A stretch of DNA of 28,227 nt from a virus. The DNA lies in IMG/VR virus record IMGVR_UViG_3300029268_001092, positions 1-28,227 of that record, one strand, 5' to 3'. The stretch's first letter is position 1, and every line of letters starts with the position of its first letter. Below are positions 22,088 to 28,227 of this stretch, one piece after another. A program made the position numbers and the translations under genes. Below the pieces are notes generated by a model. The model was not told the DNA's origin, searched no databases, and saw only the letters and a list, made by a program, of their open reading frames with translations.

Positions 22088-22322
22088 TCCGCTCTCCAAG
22101 ACCCAAGAGCTTCTGCGGATCGGCTTTCATTCCGTACTCTTCGCGAAATTGGACCGCCTTCAGAGCCAAAGCCGCATTATTTACGATCGAGTTCGCCACA
22201 TTGGTGAGCGCTTTTGAACGCTCGATCTCGCGGTCCAGGTCCTCGCCTTTCAGCTCTTCGTCGTTTAGTCTTTCCAGCTGTTCGAAAAGTATGTTGTTGA
22301 CGTCTATTGGTTGATTTTTCAT
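22080..22322 (-). CDS. Small helical phage protein, 80 aa
   Basis: Begins MKNQPIDVNNILFEQLERLN with GAGGG upstream, and is followed by an 8-nt overlap with the HNH gene. The pattern LNDEELKGEDLDREIERSKA then NVANSIVNNAALALKA is one I have seen in Bacillota phage early regions: a helical protein without a named function. It may be a DNA-binding or adaptor protein; no catalytic motif. Confidence 0.75.
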   Translation of the reverse strand: MKNQPIDVNNILFEQLERLNDEELKGEDLDREIERSKALTNVANSIVNNAALALKAVQFREEYGMKADPQKLLGLGERNG

Positions 22323-22339
22323 GTCCTATTCCCTCTTTC

Positions 22340-23671
22340 TCATGATGCGGTCATCGTCTTTGGTTTGAACTTTTGCAGGTATTGTTTCCAGCATTTGAGG
22401 AAATCCGTTATCTCTGGTTCTGGCGGATCGTCGTGCTTCCCGCGGACTTGTAAAATGTCTAACTTTTTCGGCTCAAGTTCCAGCGTGAAGTAAGGCGTTT
22501 CTGGTTGATCGGCTTTCCGGATGAAAAGGATCAGCGTTTTGGAGTCCGCCATCTTCAGATCATATCCGGATTTTCCGACACAATGGCAAAGCGCACTCCC
22601 TTCTCTCACTAGTTCCTGAACGTTGTGTGCAATCTGAATAACGAAGATTTGGTTGTGAAACTCAAGCTTGGTGTATTTTTTCGCCACTTTTGCAATCCGT
22701 CCGTTGAGCTCCTGATTGTCCCTCGCAACGACCTTGTCAATGTAAAAGTCATGCCATTTTGCCAAGTCGTTTGGGTAGCGGTCTTTGGTGTCTTCCATGC
22801 TGACGAATTGTTTGGCAGCGTTGAAATAGTCAAAGTAGAATGAAACGCTCTGCTTGATTTCTTTCAGGTACTGCACCAAGCGGTTTGGGGTCTCTCCAAA
22901 AAGTTTTTTATTCTCTTGATATGATTGGTGGTTGAGGATGTCTTGCAGAGCCACGTATCTGTCGACTCCGACCTCTTCTTTGAAAGCGTGCAGAATGGTG
23001 ACGTAATTGGCCTCCCTGGCACTGATAAATTCTTGATTTTGAATGATGTATTTTCGGAATGGCTTGTCTTTTTTCATCCTAGCAAGGAACCTTGAGTCTG
23101 ATGCCAAATGCATCATCCGGGCCCTGGAAAGCATTTCAAGCTCAGGAAATACCCGATAATGGGTAATGTAATCGATGATCCCAGTGAGGGACTGTGCTCC
23201 GCAATACCTTAGCTTCTCGTCCAAAGCAATGATCTGGTTAAGTGAGAAAAGGTCATATTCCGTGATCCGGAAATATTTTCGATCTGCGGTCTGCCACTCA
23301 ATGTCCAGATCCCAGCTGTAATAACTGAAATATGACATTCTTTTTGGCTCCCAGATGGTGCTGTAGCCCCCCACTCCATGACAGTCCGTATCTTTCACGA
23401 GCACTGTATCAAGCCCCTCGATTCTCCGGACAACCTCTTTAATTTCCAGGGGATGGCCAACTCTGCGTTTATTTCTTCGAAAGGCCCATACCCGTTCGAG
23501 GAATTTCCCCCCAAACAGTTCGATCGTGCTGGCGTACTGTGTTTGTTTTTGACCAAATCCTGCCAATGGAAGCTTTTCGATTTCCTCCCTGAGATTTTCC
23601 GGCTGGTCCAGTTCGGCTTTTTTTAGCCGTTCAATCAACGGGCCATCGTAGATGAAAATGTGCTCCTTCAT
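22340..23671 (-). CDS. PcfJ-like protein
   Basis: 443 aa. The C-terminal ~130 residues carry the PcfJ-type signature: LVREGSALCHCVG (residues 354-366), a YD...ILFIRK strand, YFTLEL, then ILQVRGKHD (residues 406-414). The N-terminal two thirds are helix-rich and less conserved. PcfJ was named from the pheromone plasmid pCF10 of Enterococcus; its function is not established. It follows the PcfK-like gene by 1 nt and lacks a good ribosome binding site, so the two are probably co-translated. Full length fits the family. It lies between SSB and HNH genes, suggesting DNA metabolism. Confidence 0.85.
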   Translation of the reverse strand: MKEHIFIYDGPLIERLKKAELDQPENLREEIEKLPLAGFGQKQTQYASTIELFGGKFLERVWAFRRNKRRVGHPLEIKEVVRRIEGLDTVLVKDTDCHGVGGYSTIWEPKRMSYFSYYSWDLDIEWQTADRKYFRITEYDLFSLNQIIALDEKLRYCGAQSLTGIIDYITHYRVFPELEMLSRARMMHLASDSRFLARMKKDKPFRKYIIQNQEFISAREANYVTILHAFKEEVGVDRYVALQDILNHQSYQENKKLFGETPNRLVQYLKEIKQSVSFYFDYFNAAKQFVSMEDTKDRYPNDLAKWHDFYIDKVVARDNQELNGRIAKVAKKYTKLEFHNQIFVIQIAHNVQELVREGSALCHCVGKSGYDLKMADSKTLILFIRKADQPETPYFTLELEPKKLDILQVRGKHDDPPEPEITDFLKCWKQYLQKFKPKTMTAS

Positions 23672-23672
23672 C

Positions 23673-24071
23673 TCAAAACAGGCTTTCCTGAAGGAATGTT
23701 TTGGTTGGCGCAGCTTCTGGTGCCGGCTTTTTAATCATCTTTTCGCATTTTTGTTTTGTTTCTTCAGGCACGGTTTTGCTTACCGTCACTTTTGCTTTTA
23801 CTTTCGGATCCCCATCCACCTCGATGCTGTCTTCGTCGAAGTAATGGACCGCCAAACCGAAGACCTCGTCATTCTCCAACATGGCGCAATTCCCGGTTTG
23901 TCTTTGTCTCGCCACGCCGGAAATATAATCAAAACATTTCATGAGCGTTTTGTTTTCCTTCAGAACTACCTGGATGAACGCCGGTTCTTTTTCGCAATGC
24001 TCGATTAAGTGATTAGCAATGATCTGCAATGTCCCGTTTGTTGTTTTCAGTTTCTCTCTGACTTGTTCCAT
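23673..24071 (-). CDS. PcfK-like protein (AcrIIA9-related family candidate)
   Basis: 132 aa from the ATG at 24071, preceded by a strong AGAGGGG site; an upstream ATG at 24104 is weaker. Core motifs: NHLIEHCEKEPAF, FDYISGVARQR, then NDEVFGLAVHYFDED, the typical PcfK ending, followed by a Lys/Pro-rich tail (KMIKKPAPEAAP). PcfK normally partners PcfJ, as here. From memory, the Cas9 inhibitor AcrIIA9 belongs to the PcfK-like family, so inhibition of a type II CRISPR system is a hypothesis for this protein, but most family members have not been tested. It directly precedes pcfJ. Confidence 0.82.
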   Translation of the reverse strand: MEQVREKLKTTNGTLQIIANHLIEHCEKEPAFIQVVLKENKTLMKCFDYISGVARQRQTGNCAMLENDEVFGLAVHYFDEDSIEVDGDPKVKAKVTVSKTVPEETKQKCEKMIKKPAPEAAPTKTFLQESLF

Positions 24072-24104
24072 TTTTTCCCCTCTTTCTGTGAAGCTTGCGT
24101 TCAT

Positions 24105-24620
24105 TTATCTTGATTTCACGAAAGCTTCGATGACCGGGTTCTCGTATCCGAACGTCAACCGGTACTGGTTATTCCTCGAGGCCTTTTCTTCGACTTTCCG
24201 GATTTTGTCCCACATGTTTCCGGCAATCAGCTTCTGCTGCTTGATCCACCTGGTATACTCCTCGGCTGTCGGGATCCCGCTCCCCATGGCGATGTCCGTG
24301 ATGATCACATCGTCAATGCCTGCGACCATCTGGACCACATGCGAGTCGAATGTGATTTGCCGGCGCGCCTTGGTGTTGTGGAAATTTTTGGTTTTCTGAT
24401 CAAACGGGTAAAAATATTCTCCGTCAGAATCTCTGAGGGTTAATGCAATGTCCTTGTTGTGGATCAGCCCTTCATGGGCCTTAAACAAATCGAACAATCG
24501 CCATTGCCGAGTGTTCAGCTCATTTTTTCGTTCCAGGATCTGAATCGGCTTTGGGCGCACAGGTTGGGTTGGTTGAACATAATCGTGACCGGTCATTTCC
24601 CGGTATGCATCTGCTTTCAT
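24105..24620 (-). CDS. Conserved phage early protein, possible DNA-binding (HTH-like)
   Basis: 171 aa from the ATG at 24620, with GAAGGAG upstream; a frame to 24662 overlaps SSB. After a Pro-rich lead (VQPTQPVRPKPI), residues ~30-60 read NELNTRQWRLFDLFKAHEG, then KDIALTLRDSD, like a winged-helix start. The central part has ARRQITFDSHVVQMVAG, and the C-terminal half DVIITDIAMGSGIPTAEEY followed by helical RKVEEKASRNNQY matches a family I know from Bacillota phages as hypothetical. It sits between SSB and PcfK, so a DNA metabolism or regulatory role is plausible. Confidence 0.7.
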   Translation of the reverse strand: MKADAYREMTGHDYVQPTQPVRPKPIQILERKNELNTRQWRLFDLFKAHEGLIHNKDIALTLRDSDGEYFYPFDQKTKNFHNTKARRQITFDSHVVQMVAGIDDVIITDIAMGSGIPTAEEYTRWIKQQKLIAGNMWDKIRKVEEKASRNNQYRLTFGYENPVIEAFVKSR

Positions 24621-24642
24621 TTTTTCTCCTTCTTTTTTGTTT

Positions 24643-25116
24643 TTAGAATGGAAGATCGTCATCTGAAATGGTTTTGATCTTCTCTTGATTGAATATTTTG
24701 TCCGGATTGGCTCCCGGATTATCCTTCATGTACTGGTTTCTCGCCTGTTTGTCCAGCTCCTGGATCATGGGGTCTTCCGGCACCTCTTGCTCTTTATCAT
24801 CGTTCTTGTTCGATGCTGCGGCCGTACTAAGGAACTCTATCTTCTCGGCGGTCGTCTTTTCTCCGACGTGGCGCATCTTTTGGGCATCGATGTAGTCGTA
24901 CGCCGTAGTCTCACCCATGACGATTACCTCACCACCTTTTTTCATGAATTTGACCAGGTTTTCAGCAATGGTCTTCCAGGCGGTGCAGTGTAGGAATTGT
25001 CTGTCTTTTGACCCGTTTTTCTTGACAGCCAACACAAAATCACATTTTTTGGTTCCCCCGACTTCTGTCAGTTCCGGGTCATAAACCAACCGACCGGATA
25101 GCATTACCAGGTTCAT
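24643..25116 (-). CDS. ssb: Single-stranded DNA-binding protein
   Basis: 157 aa. The OB-fold region starts MNLVMLSGRLVYDPEL and includes CDFVLAVKKNG, QFLHCTAWKTIAENLVKFMKKG and VMGETTAYDY, all typical of bacterial/phage SSB. An acidic linker follows and the protein ends in SDDDLPF, the conserved C-terminal tip that recruits partner proteins. It protects single-stranded DNA during phage replication. It overlaps the YopX gene by 4 nt. Start and length match the family (about 140-170 aa). Confidence 0.95.
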   Translation of the reverse strand: MNLVMLSGRLVYDPELTEVGGTKKCDFVLAVKKNGSKDRQFLHCTAWKTIAENLVKFMKKGGEVIVMGETTAYDYIDAQKMRHVGEKTTAEKIEFLSTAAASNKNDDKEQEVPEDPMIQELDKQARNQYMKDNPGANPDKIFNQEKIKTISDDDLPF

Positions 25117-25532
25117 CCTCGCACACTTTCTAGCAAATAAGGGTTGCTATGGATGTCTCCTATCACTTCTATCCAATCGCTTGAAACATTATCAAAGCTC
25201 AGAGTCATACCAATATTCGTAAGGATGAACATCGCCGTTTTCTCATCCCACGCCACTTCGTAATAGTCATCGTCTACATCGGTTACGTCTCCTTCAAAAA
25301 TCTCGACCTTGTTAGCATCTTCATGCCCTATTGATTGGCCAACAGTTTCAGGGTCAACTTGATGAACACAACCGTCATGGTCAACAATTGCCGCAAACGG
25401 AGTTTTGTTATCAATGCTTATTTGACCGTTTAGCCTACCTTCGCCCGTTAATGCGATTACGTTTGTGATCAGACTTCCAATCGCCCATTTCCCGTTGTCA
25501 ATTCGTTTTCCTCGGTACGGCCGTTGTCTCAT
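25113..25532 (-). CDS. YopX family protein (second paralogue)
   Basis: 139 aa with the YopX start (RPYRGKRIDNGKWAIGSL) and ending IGDIHSNPYLLES. It resembles the 19814-20254 protein at both ends but diverges in the middle (VDPETVGQSIGHEDANKVEIF versus the GLKDKNG motif), so the two are old paralogues, not a recent copy. It is flanked by a 74-aa gene and SSB, with 4-nt overlaps on both sides. Function of the family is unknown; it may bind nucleic acid or protein by an SH3-like fold. Confidence 0.85.
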   Translation of the reverse strand: MRQRPYRGKRIDNGKWAIGSLITNVIALTGEGRLNGQISIDNKTPFAAIVDHDGCVHQVDPETVGQSIGHEDANKVEIFEGDVTDVDDDYYEVAWDEKTAMFILTNIGMTLSFDNVSSDWIEVIGDIHSNPYLLESVRG

Positions 25533-25753
25533 TTTTTTACCTCCAGTTCTTCAGTCAGTCCTGCCTCTATCAAATCCTTGATTCGTCTTGTCTTGGCCCG
25601 GATCTCACGGGTGATCATCGAAATGGTCACATGAAGTCCTCTTTCATCCTCCCGAGTTGCTATTTTCAAGAAAGATGGATAAATCCGGAATCCATATTTT
25701 TCTAGATCATAAAAATTGACGTTGTCTTTTAGCTTTAATCCGGATGATCTCAT
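25529..25753 (-). CDS. Hypothetical protein, 74 aa
   Basis: Starts MRSSGLKLKDNVNFYDLEKY, ends with a helix and Lys-rich tail. It overlaps both neighbours by 4 nt. A strand-rich first half (GFRIYPSFLKIATR, then LHVTISMITREIRAKTRR) is followed by an acidic helix. No family recognised. It is likely co-translated with the metalloprotease-like gene and YopX. Confidence 0.65.
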   Translation of the reverse strand: MRSSGLKLKDNVNFYDLEKYGFRIYPSFLKIATREDERGLHVTISMITREIRAKTRRIKDLIEAGLTEELEVKK

Positions 25754-26214
25754 GTCCCCTCCACCTCCTTCTTCTCTGGGTAAAGTTCTGAGTCAAGTTT
25801 CGTGTTGTCAAACCACGATATTGGCAACCCATATTTCGTAGCAACTAGCGCTTTCGCAATATCTTCGATGGCTTGATGGTAATGCAGTTCAAAAATATAA
25901 TCTTTCGGGGATCCGTCACCATCTGGGTATAAAATCTTTGCATGCAGCAGCTCGTGCACCACGGATAGTTCATCAGGACACTTCACAATGCACGTCTCCC
26001 AATTTGGATCAACTGGCCGACGAATGGTGATTTTGCCGGATTTATGGACAGGTGAAAAATTGTTCTGCGCCATGTTACATTCGTCTAGATGGTCTCCCAT
26101 TACAGGGTAAAATATCCAATCTGACAAATTTAACTGAGCTTGCCACTCCTTCAGACAAGCGTTCATTTCCGGGACGTTTTTAAAGCGGTTGATCGGTTCT
26201 CTTTGTTTTTTCAT
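25750..26214 (-). CDS. HELLH zinc metalloprotease-like protein
   Basis: 154 aa. The motif HELLH at residues 87-91 (VVHELLHAKI) is the HExxH zinc-binding and catalytic signature. A likely third ligand is in the downstream helix (HYHQAIEDIAKAL, residues 111-123). The N-terminal part (NRFKNVPEMNACLKEWQAQL, then WIFYPVM) resembles SprT/WSS1-like and phage ImmA/IrrE-adjacent small metallopeptidases. Target unknown; SprT-type enzymes remove proteins crosslinked to DNA. It overlaps both neighbours by 4 nt. Confidence 0.75.
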   Translation of the reverse strand: MKKQREPINRFKNVPEMNACLKEWQAQLNLSDWIFYPVMGDHLDECNMAQNNFSPVHKSGKITIRRPVDPNWETCIVKCPDELSVVHELLHAKILYPDGDGSPKDYIFELHYHQAIEDIAKALVATKYGLPISWFDNTKLDSELYPEKKEVEGT

Positions 26215-26477
26215 TCTTCAGCTCTTGCCTCCGCTTCCTTGCACTCGATCACCACAGCTTCGCATCCACTGTGGTTCCTGATTTCACTCGCAAGCTTGTG
26301 CGCTCGGTTGTGTCCGAACTTCATGGCTGTTTTTTGCTGGGGCGAGAGAAACAGCTTTCGCTCCCCGAAGCATACTGCACCTTTTTCCGGACGATTCGTC
26401 ACGAATAGCTCGTGCTTGGAAAATTGTTTGTCCATGTAGGTTACTTTCACGATGTAATCGTTTGTTCGTTTGTTCAT
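26211..26477 (-). CDS. Hypothetical protein, 88 aa
   Basis: Starts MNKRTNDYIVKVTYMDKQFS, overlapping the replisome organizer stop (ATGA) and the next gene. Positively charged and strand-rich in the first part; the middle reads PQQKTAMKFGHNRAHKLASE, and the end is an acidic Ala/Glu helix. No family recognised. Coupling to the replication gene hints at a replication-related role. Confidence 0.68.
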   Translation of the reverse strand: MNKRTNDYIVKVTYMDKQFSKHELFVTNRPEKGAVCFGERKLFLSPQQKTAMKFGHNRAHKLASEIRNHSGCEAVVIECKEAEARAEE

Positions 26478-27358
26478 TTTATCGGCACCTCCTCGTCTGT
26501 GTTGAACATTCGCTCAATCTCTTTTCTTTCTTCAGGAGTAAGAGATTTTGGGCTTGGAGATTCTGGGGTTTTGGTTCTTTGGGCAAAGTCCTTTTCGTAC
26601 TTTTCGTACCAGTCTGGAAGCGGGAAGACCCTTTTCCCGTTAGGCTTCGGGCTCCCAGCAATGATCGCTTCGTCTTCCCATCGCTTCTGGTTCAGCCATG
26701 TAGTCGGATGCGGAATGAATTGTTTGTTTTGCCATTGTTCCGTCTTCTTGAACTTTTCCAATGCTTCTAGAATCCGGGTTTGAAGTTCATCGCTCGGTTT
26801 GTTCTTTGAATACCATTGTTTCGTTTTTTCTTTGGACTCTTTTCTTGGGTAGTTTCCCCAGAAAACCCGGAACTGATCCAAAGGGTCGGGAAGTATACTC
26901 TCTATATCTTTATCTTTATCTTCTTCTTTATCTATTGCGTTACGTTGCGTTACACTGTAACGGTCTGTAACGTTACCGAGTAGTTTTTCCCTGTGTTTTG
27001 CAACCCTAAGTCTAGTTTGCTCCCGGATTTTGTCCATTGCCTCAACGTTTTGGTACTTTTCCCAATTTGAAACCATTAACAGCTCATCAAAAGTGTCAAG
27101 CATTTCATAGTTTTTAAACACCGCAAGCGCAAGCCGAACGATTTTTACATCTTCGTCGAACTCGGTTGCCATCATTTCTTCACTGAAGGGGATGTCCTTT
27201 GTAAAGTAGATCCTTCCGCCGTCGTTCGTTTCAGCTGCCAAACAGAGAATGTGCAACCAAATTATGATGATGCTTTTACCTTCCGGCATTTTGATGATCT
27301 GTTTTATCTTTCGATTGTTGAATAGATCTGTTGACAATTTGATCCACTTAAGGCTCAT
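26474..27358 (-). CDS. Phage replisome organizer (DnaD-like) with origin repeats inside the gene
   Basis: 294 aa from the ATG at 27358 (GGAGGG 7 nt upstream). The first ~120 residues match the phage replisome-organizer N-terminal family: WIKLSTDLFNNRKIKQIIKM, IIIIWLHILCLAAE, DDVKIVRLAL-like helices and MVSNWEKYQNVEAMDKIREQ. A Lys/Glu/Asp-rich linker follows, then a C-terminal part with RVFWGNYPRK and FIPHPTTWLNQKRWEDE, common in Bacillota phage initiators. It binds the phage origin and recruits the host helicase loader. Iteron-like repeats sit at 26935-26976 in the linker-coding part. Confidence 0.9.
   Translation of the reverse strand: MSLKWIKLSTDLFNNRKIKQIIKMPEGKSIIIIWLHILCLAAETNDGGRIYFTKDIPFSEEMMATEFDEDVKIVRLALAVFKNYEMLDTFDELLMVSNWEKYQNVEAMDKIREQTRLRVAKHREKLLGNVTDRYSVTQRNAIDKEEDKDKDIESILPDPLDQFRVFWGNYPRKESKEKTKQWYSKNKPSDELQTRILEALEKFKKTEQWQNKQFIPHPTTWLNQKRWEDEAIIAGSPKPNGKRVFPLPDWYEKYEKDFAQRTKTPESPSPKSLTPEERKEIERMFNTDEEVPIK
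26893..26976. other. Candidate phage replication origin: iterons plus AT-rich tract
   Basis: Inside the replisome organizer gene, TTGCGTTAC occurs at 26935-26943 and 26945-26953, and CTGTAACG at 26955-26962 and 26965-26972, with a further CGTTAC at 26971-26976. Each pair has a 10-bp period, about one helical turn, and the CGTTAC/GTAACG core is inverted between pairs. A strand-biased AT-rich tract with repeated CTTTAT (26893-26934) adjoins it as a likely unwinding region. Lambda and many other phages have such an origin inside their initiator gene. Confidence 0.6.
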
Positions 27359-27374
27359 ACGGTCTCCCTCCTCT

Positions 27375-28082
27375 TTACTCTGCGCAGATCTCAACCGGCT
27401 TACCGGTTAATTCCATGATGCCCTTTTTCATTTCTTCAGCATTGGAATTTCGATTGCTCAGATGCAATAGGTAAATTTTTTTGGTTTTCTCGAGGTCGAG
27501 CTTCTTCAGGAAATTTTTCACGTTTTCAAACTCCATGTGACTGGACAGTAGTCGCTTGCTTGCTGCCACCGTCACCAATTCTCTCCGCAAATTTTTCTCC
27601 AGCAGCTCGAGCTGGTAATTGCATTCGATCATGATGTAATCGAATTTGTCTGAAAATTGTTGACTGATGTAAAATGTATCAGTCGCGAAAAACAAGGTTT
27701 CCTCCGTGACGGTTGAATAAATCAGAAAACCGACCGGATCCGCTGCATCGTGTTTCGTCTGAAAGGCCAGAACCTTAAACGATTTGATTGTGATCAATCG
27801 TCCAGGAATCAGCGGGTTCCCGCGATATTTGAATGCTCCAAGATCTAGGACTGCAATTGTCCCTGGGGATGCATAAATGTCGCAATAGGGGGCGATGTCC
27901 TTCACGTACTTGCAGTGATCCTTGTGATCATGGCTAATCAAGCAGCCATCCAGACATGTCAGGGGGATCTCGTCCCTAACCCGGTCAATTGGGATCCCGC
28001 ACTCAACCATCAGCCGGGAACTGCCATCAGAAATTAGATAGCAGTTCCCTTTGGATGACGAGGCTAATGATTTAATCTCCAC
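27375..28082 (-). CDS. Metallo-beta-lactamase-fold hydrolase
   Basis: 235 aa; start is a GTG at 28082 with AGAGG upstream. The zinc motif HDHKDH lies at residues 51-56 (SHDHKDH), with further likely ligands H111, D135 (FFATDTFY) and H182 (SSHMEF), the usual order for the fold. It is a small MBL-fold protein of the YycJ-like type found in Bacillota phages next to recT and DnaD genes, and probably acts on nucleic acid, for example as a nuclease in replication or recombination. It overlaps the organizer's longer frame but not its chosen start. Substrate unproven. Confidence 0.88.
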   Translation of the reverse strand: MEIKSLASSSKGNCYLISDGSSRLMVECGIPIDRVRDEIPLTCLDGCLISHDHKDHCKYVKDIAPYCDIYASPGTIAVLDLGAFKYRGNPLIPGRLITIKSFKVLAFQTKHDAADPVGFLIYSTVTEETLFFATDTFYISQQFSDKFDYIMIECNYQLELLEKNLRRELVTVAASKRLLSSHMEFENVKNFLKKLDLEKTKKIYLLHLSNRNSNAEEMKKGIMELTGKPVEICAE

Positions 28083-28084
28083 AG

Positions 28085-28227
28085 CTAGAAGCCTCTGGTT
28101 GATGCTTTAGGCTTCGGTGCCGGTGCTTCCACAGGTATGGACACTGGTTCCGGTTTGGCTTCATTCACGATTGCGGGTCCAGAATTCTCAGGCGCATCTT
28201 CGGCTTCTAAGGTTTTTTTCTTTTCCA
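28085..28227 (-). CDS. C-terminal end of a Pro/Ala/Glu-rich protein, probably RecT-like (partial)
   Basis: The last 46 codons of a gene that enters from the right, in a frame ending GGC TTC TAG at 28085. The tail is low complexity: KKTLEAEDAPENSGPAIV, then PVSIPVEAPAPKPKASTRGF. Position just before the MBL-fold gene is where RecT-type annealing proteins lie in Bacillota phages, and such proteins often end in disordered Pro/Ala/Glu tails. The tail itself has no diagnostic motif, so RecT identity is inferred from order only. It ends 2 nt before the next gene's GTG start. Confidence 0.55.
   Translation of the reverse strand, partial: EKKKTLEAEDAPENSGPAIVNEAKPEPVSIPVEAPAPKPKASTRGF

Noticed and set aside
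1-28227. CRISPR array, insertion sequence, attachment site or integrase
   Set aside because: No regularly spaced repeats, transposase motifs or recombinase genes were found on either strand.

Overview
The window is a contiguous block of a double-stranded DNA tailed phage or prophage. Every gene I can support lies on the minus strand, so transcription runs from position 28227 down to 1. Gene families point to a host in the Bacillota (low-GC Gram-positive): a DnaD-type replisome organizer, YopX-family proteins, PcfK/PcfJ, an A118/SPP1-style head cluster, a GP20-type scaffold, BppU-like baseplate proteins and strong AAGGAGG ribosome binding sites. No integrase, repressor, lysis gene, tRNA or CRISPR array is visible, so lifestyle cannot be decided. 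The left end cuts a tail fibre gene and the right end cuts what is probably a recombinase gene.

Early region (about 28.2 to 16.8 kb). This holds a possible RecT tail, a metallo-beta-lactamase-fold hydrolase, the replisome organizer (with iteron-like repeats inside the gene that look like a replication origin), a HELLH metalloprotease-like protein, SSB, a PcfK/PcfJ pair, an HNH endonuclease, a DNA methyltransferase, two YopX paralogues, and a run of small genes joined by 4-nt ATGA overlaps. Two of these small genes (45 and 54 aa) are tiny and easily missed. A predicted lipoprotein and a membrane-anchored coiled-coil protein sit next to each other here. The last gene is a 169-aa protein that may be the late-gene activator.

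Switch region (16858 to 16630). A paired TGTGACA repeat, 21 bp apart around a palindrome, overlaps the stop codon of the putative activator and the -35 element of a good promoter. A leader of about 170 nt with two hairpins follows.

Late region (16.6 to 0 kb). The order is ParB-methyltransferase fusion, small ORF, TerS, TerL, portal, minor capsid protein, Prp-like cysteine protease, GP20 scaffold, major capsid protein, terminator-like hairpin, three or four connector/neck proteins, a small Gly/Ala-rich protein, a 797-aa tail hub-like protein, two paralogous BppU-like proteins, a coiled-coil protein and a tail fibre. No tape-measure gene lies between the connectors and the hub, so the tail is likely short or unusual.

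The most striking system is capsid maturation. The phage encodes its own Prp homologue (the enzyme that trims ribosomal protein L27 in Bacillota). Its major capsid protein begins with a 17-residue leader ending in FQFF, followed by AS, which closely resembles the L27 cleavage site. The same capsid protein carries a C-terminal InlB B-repeat-like domain, which would be displayed on the capsid surface.
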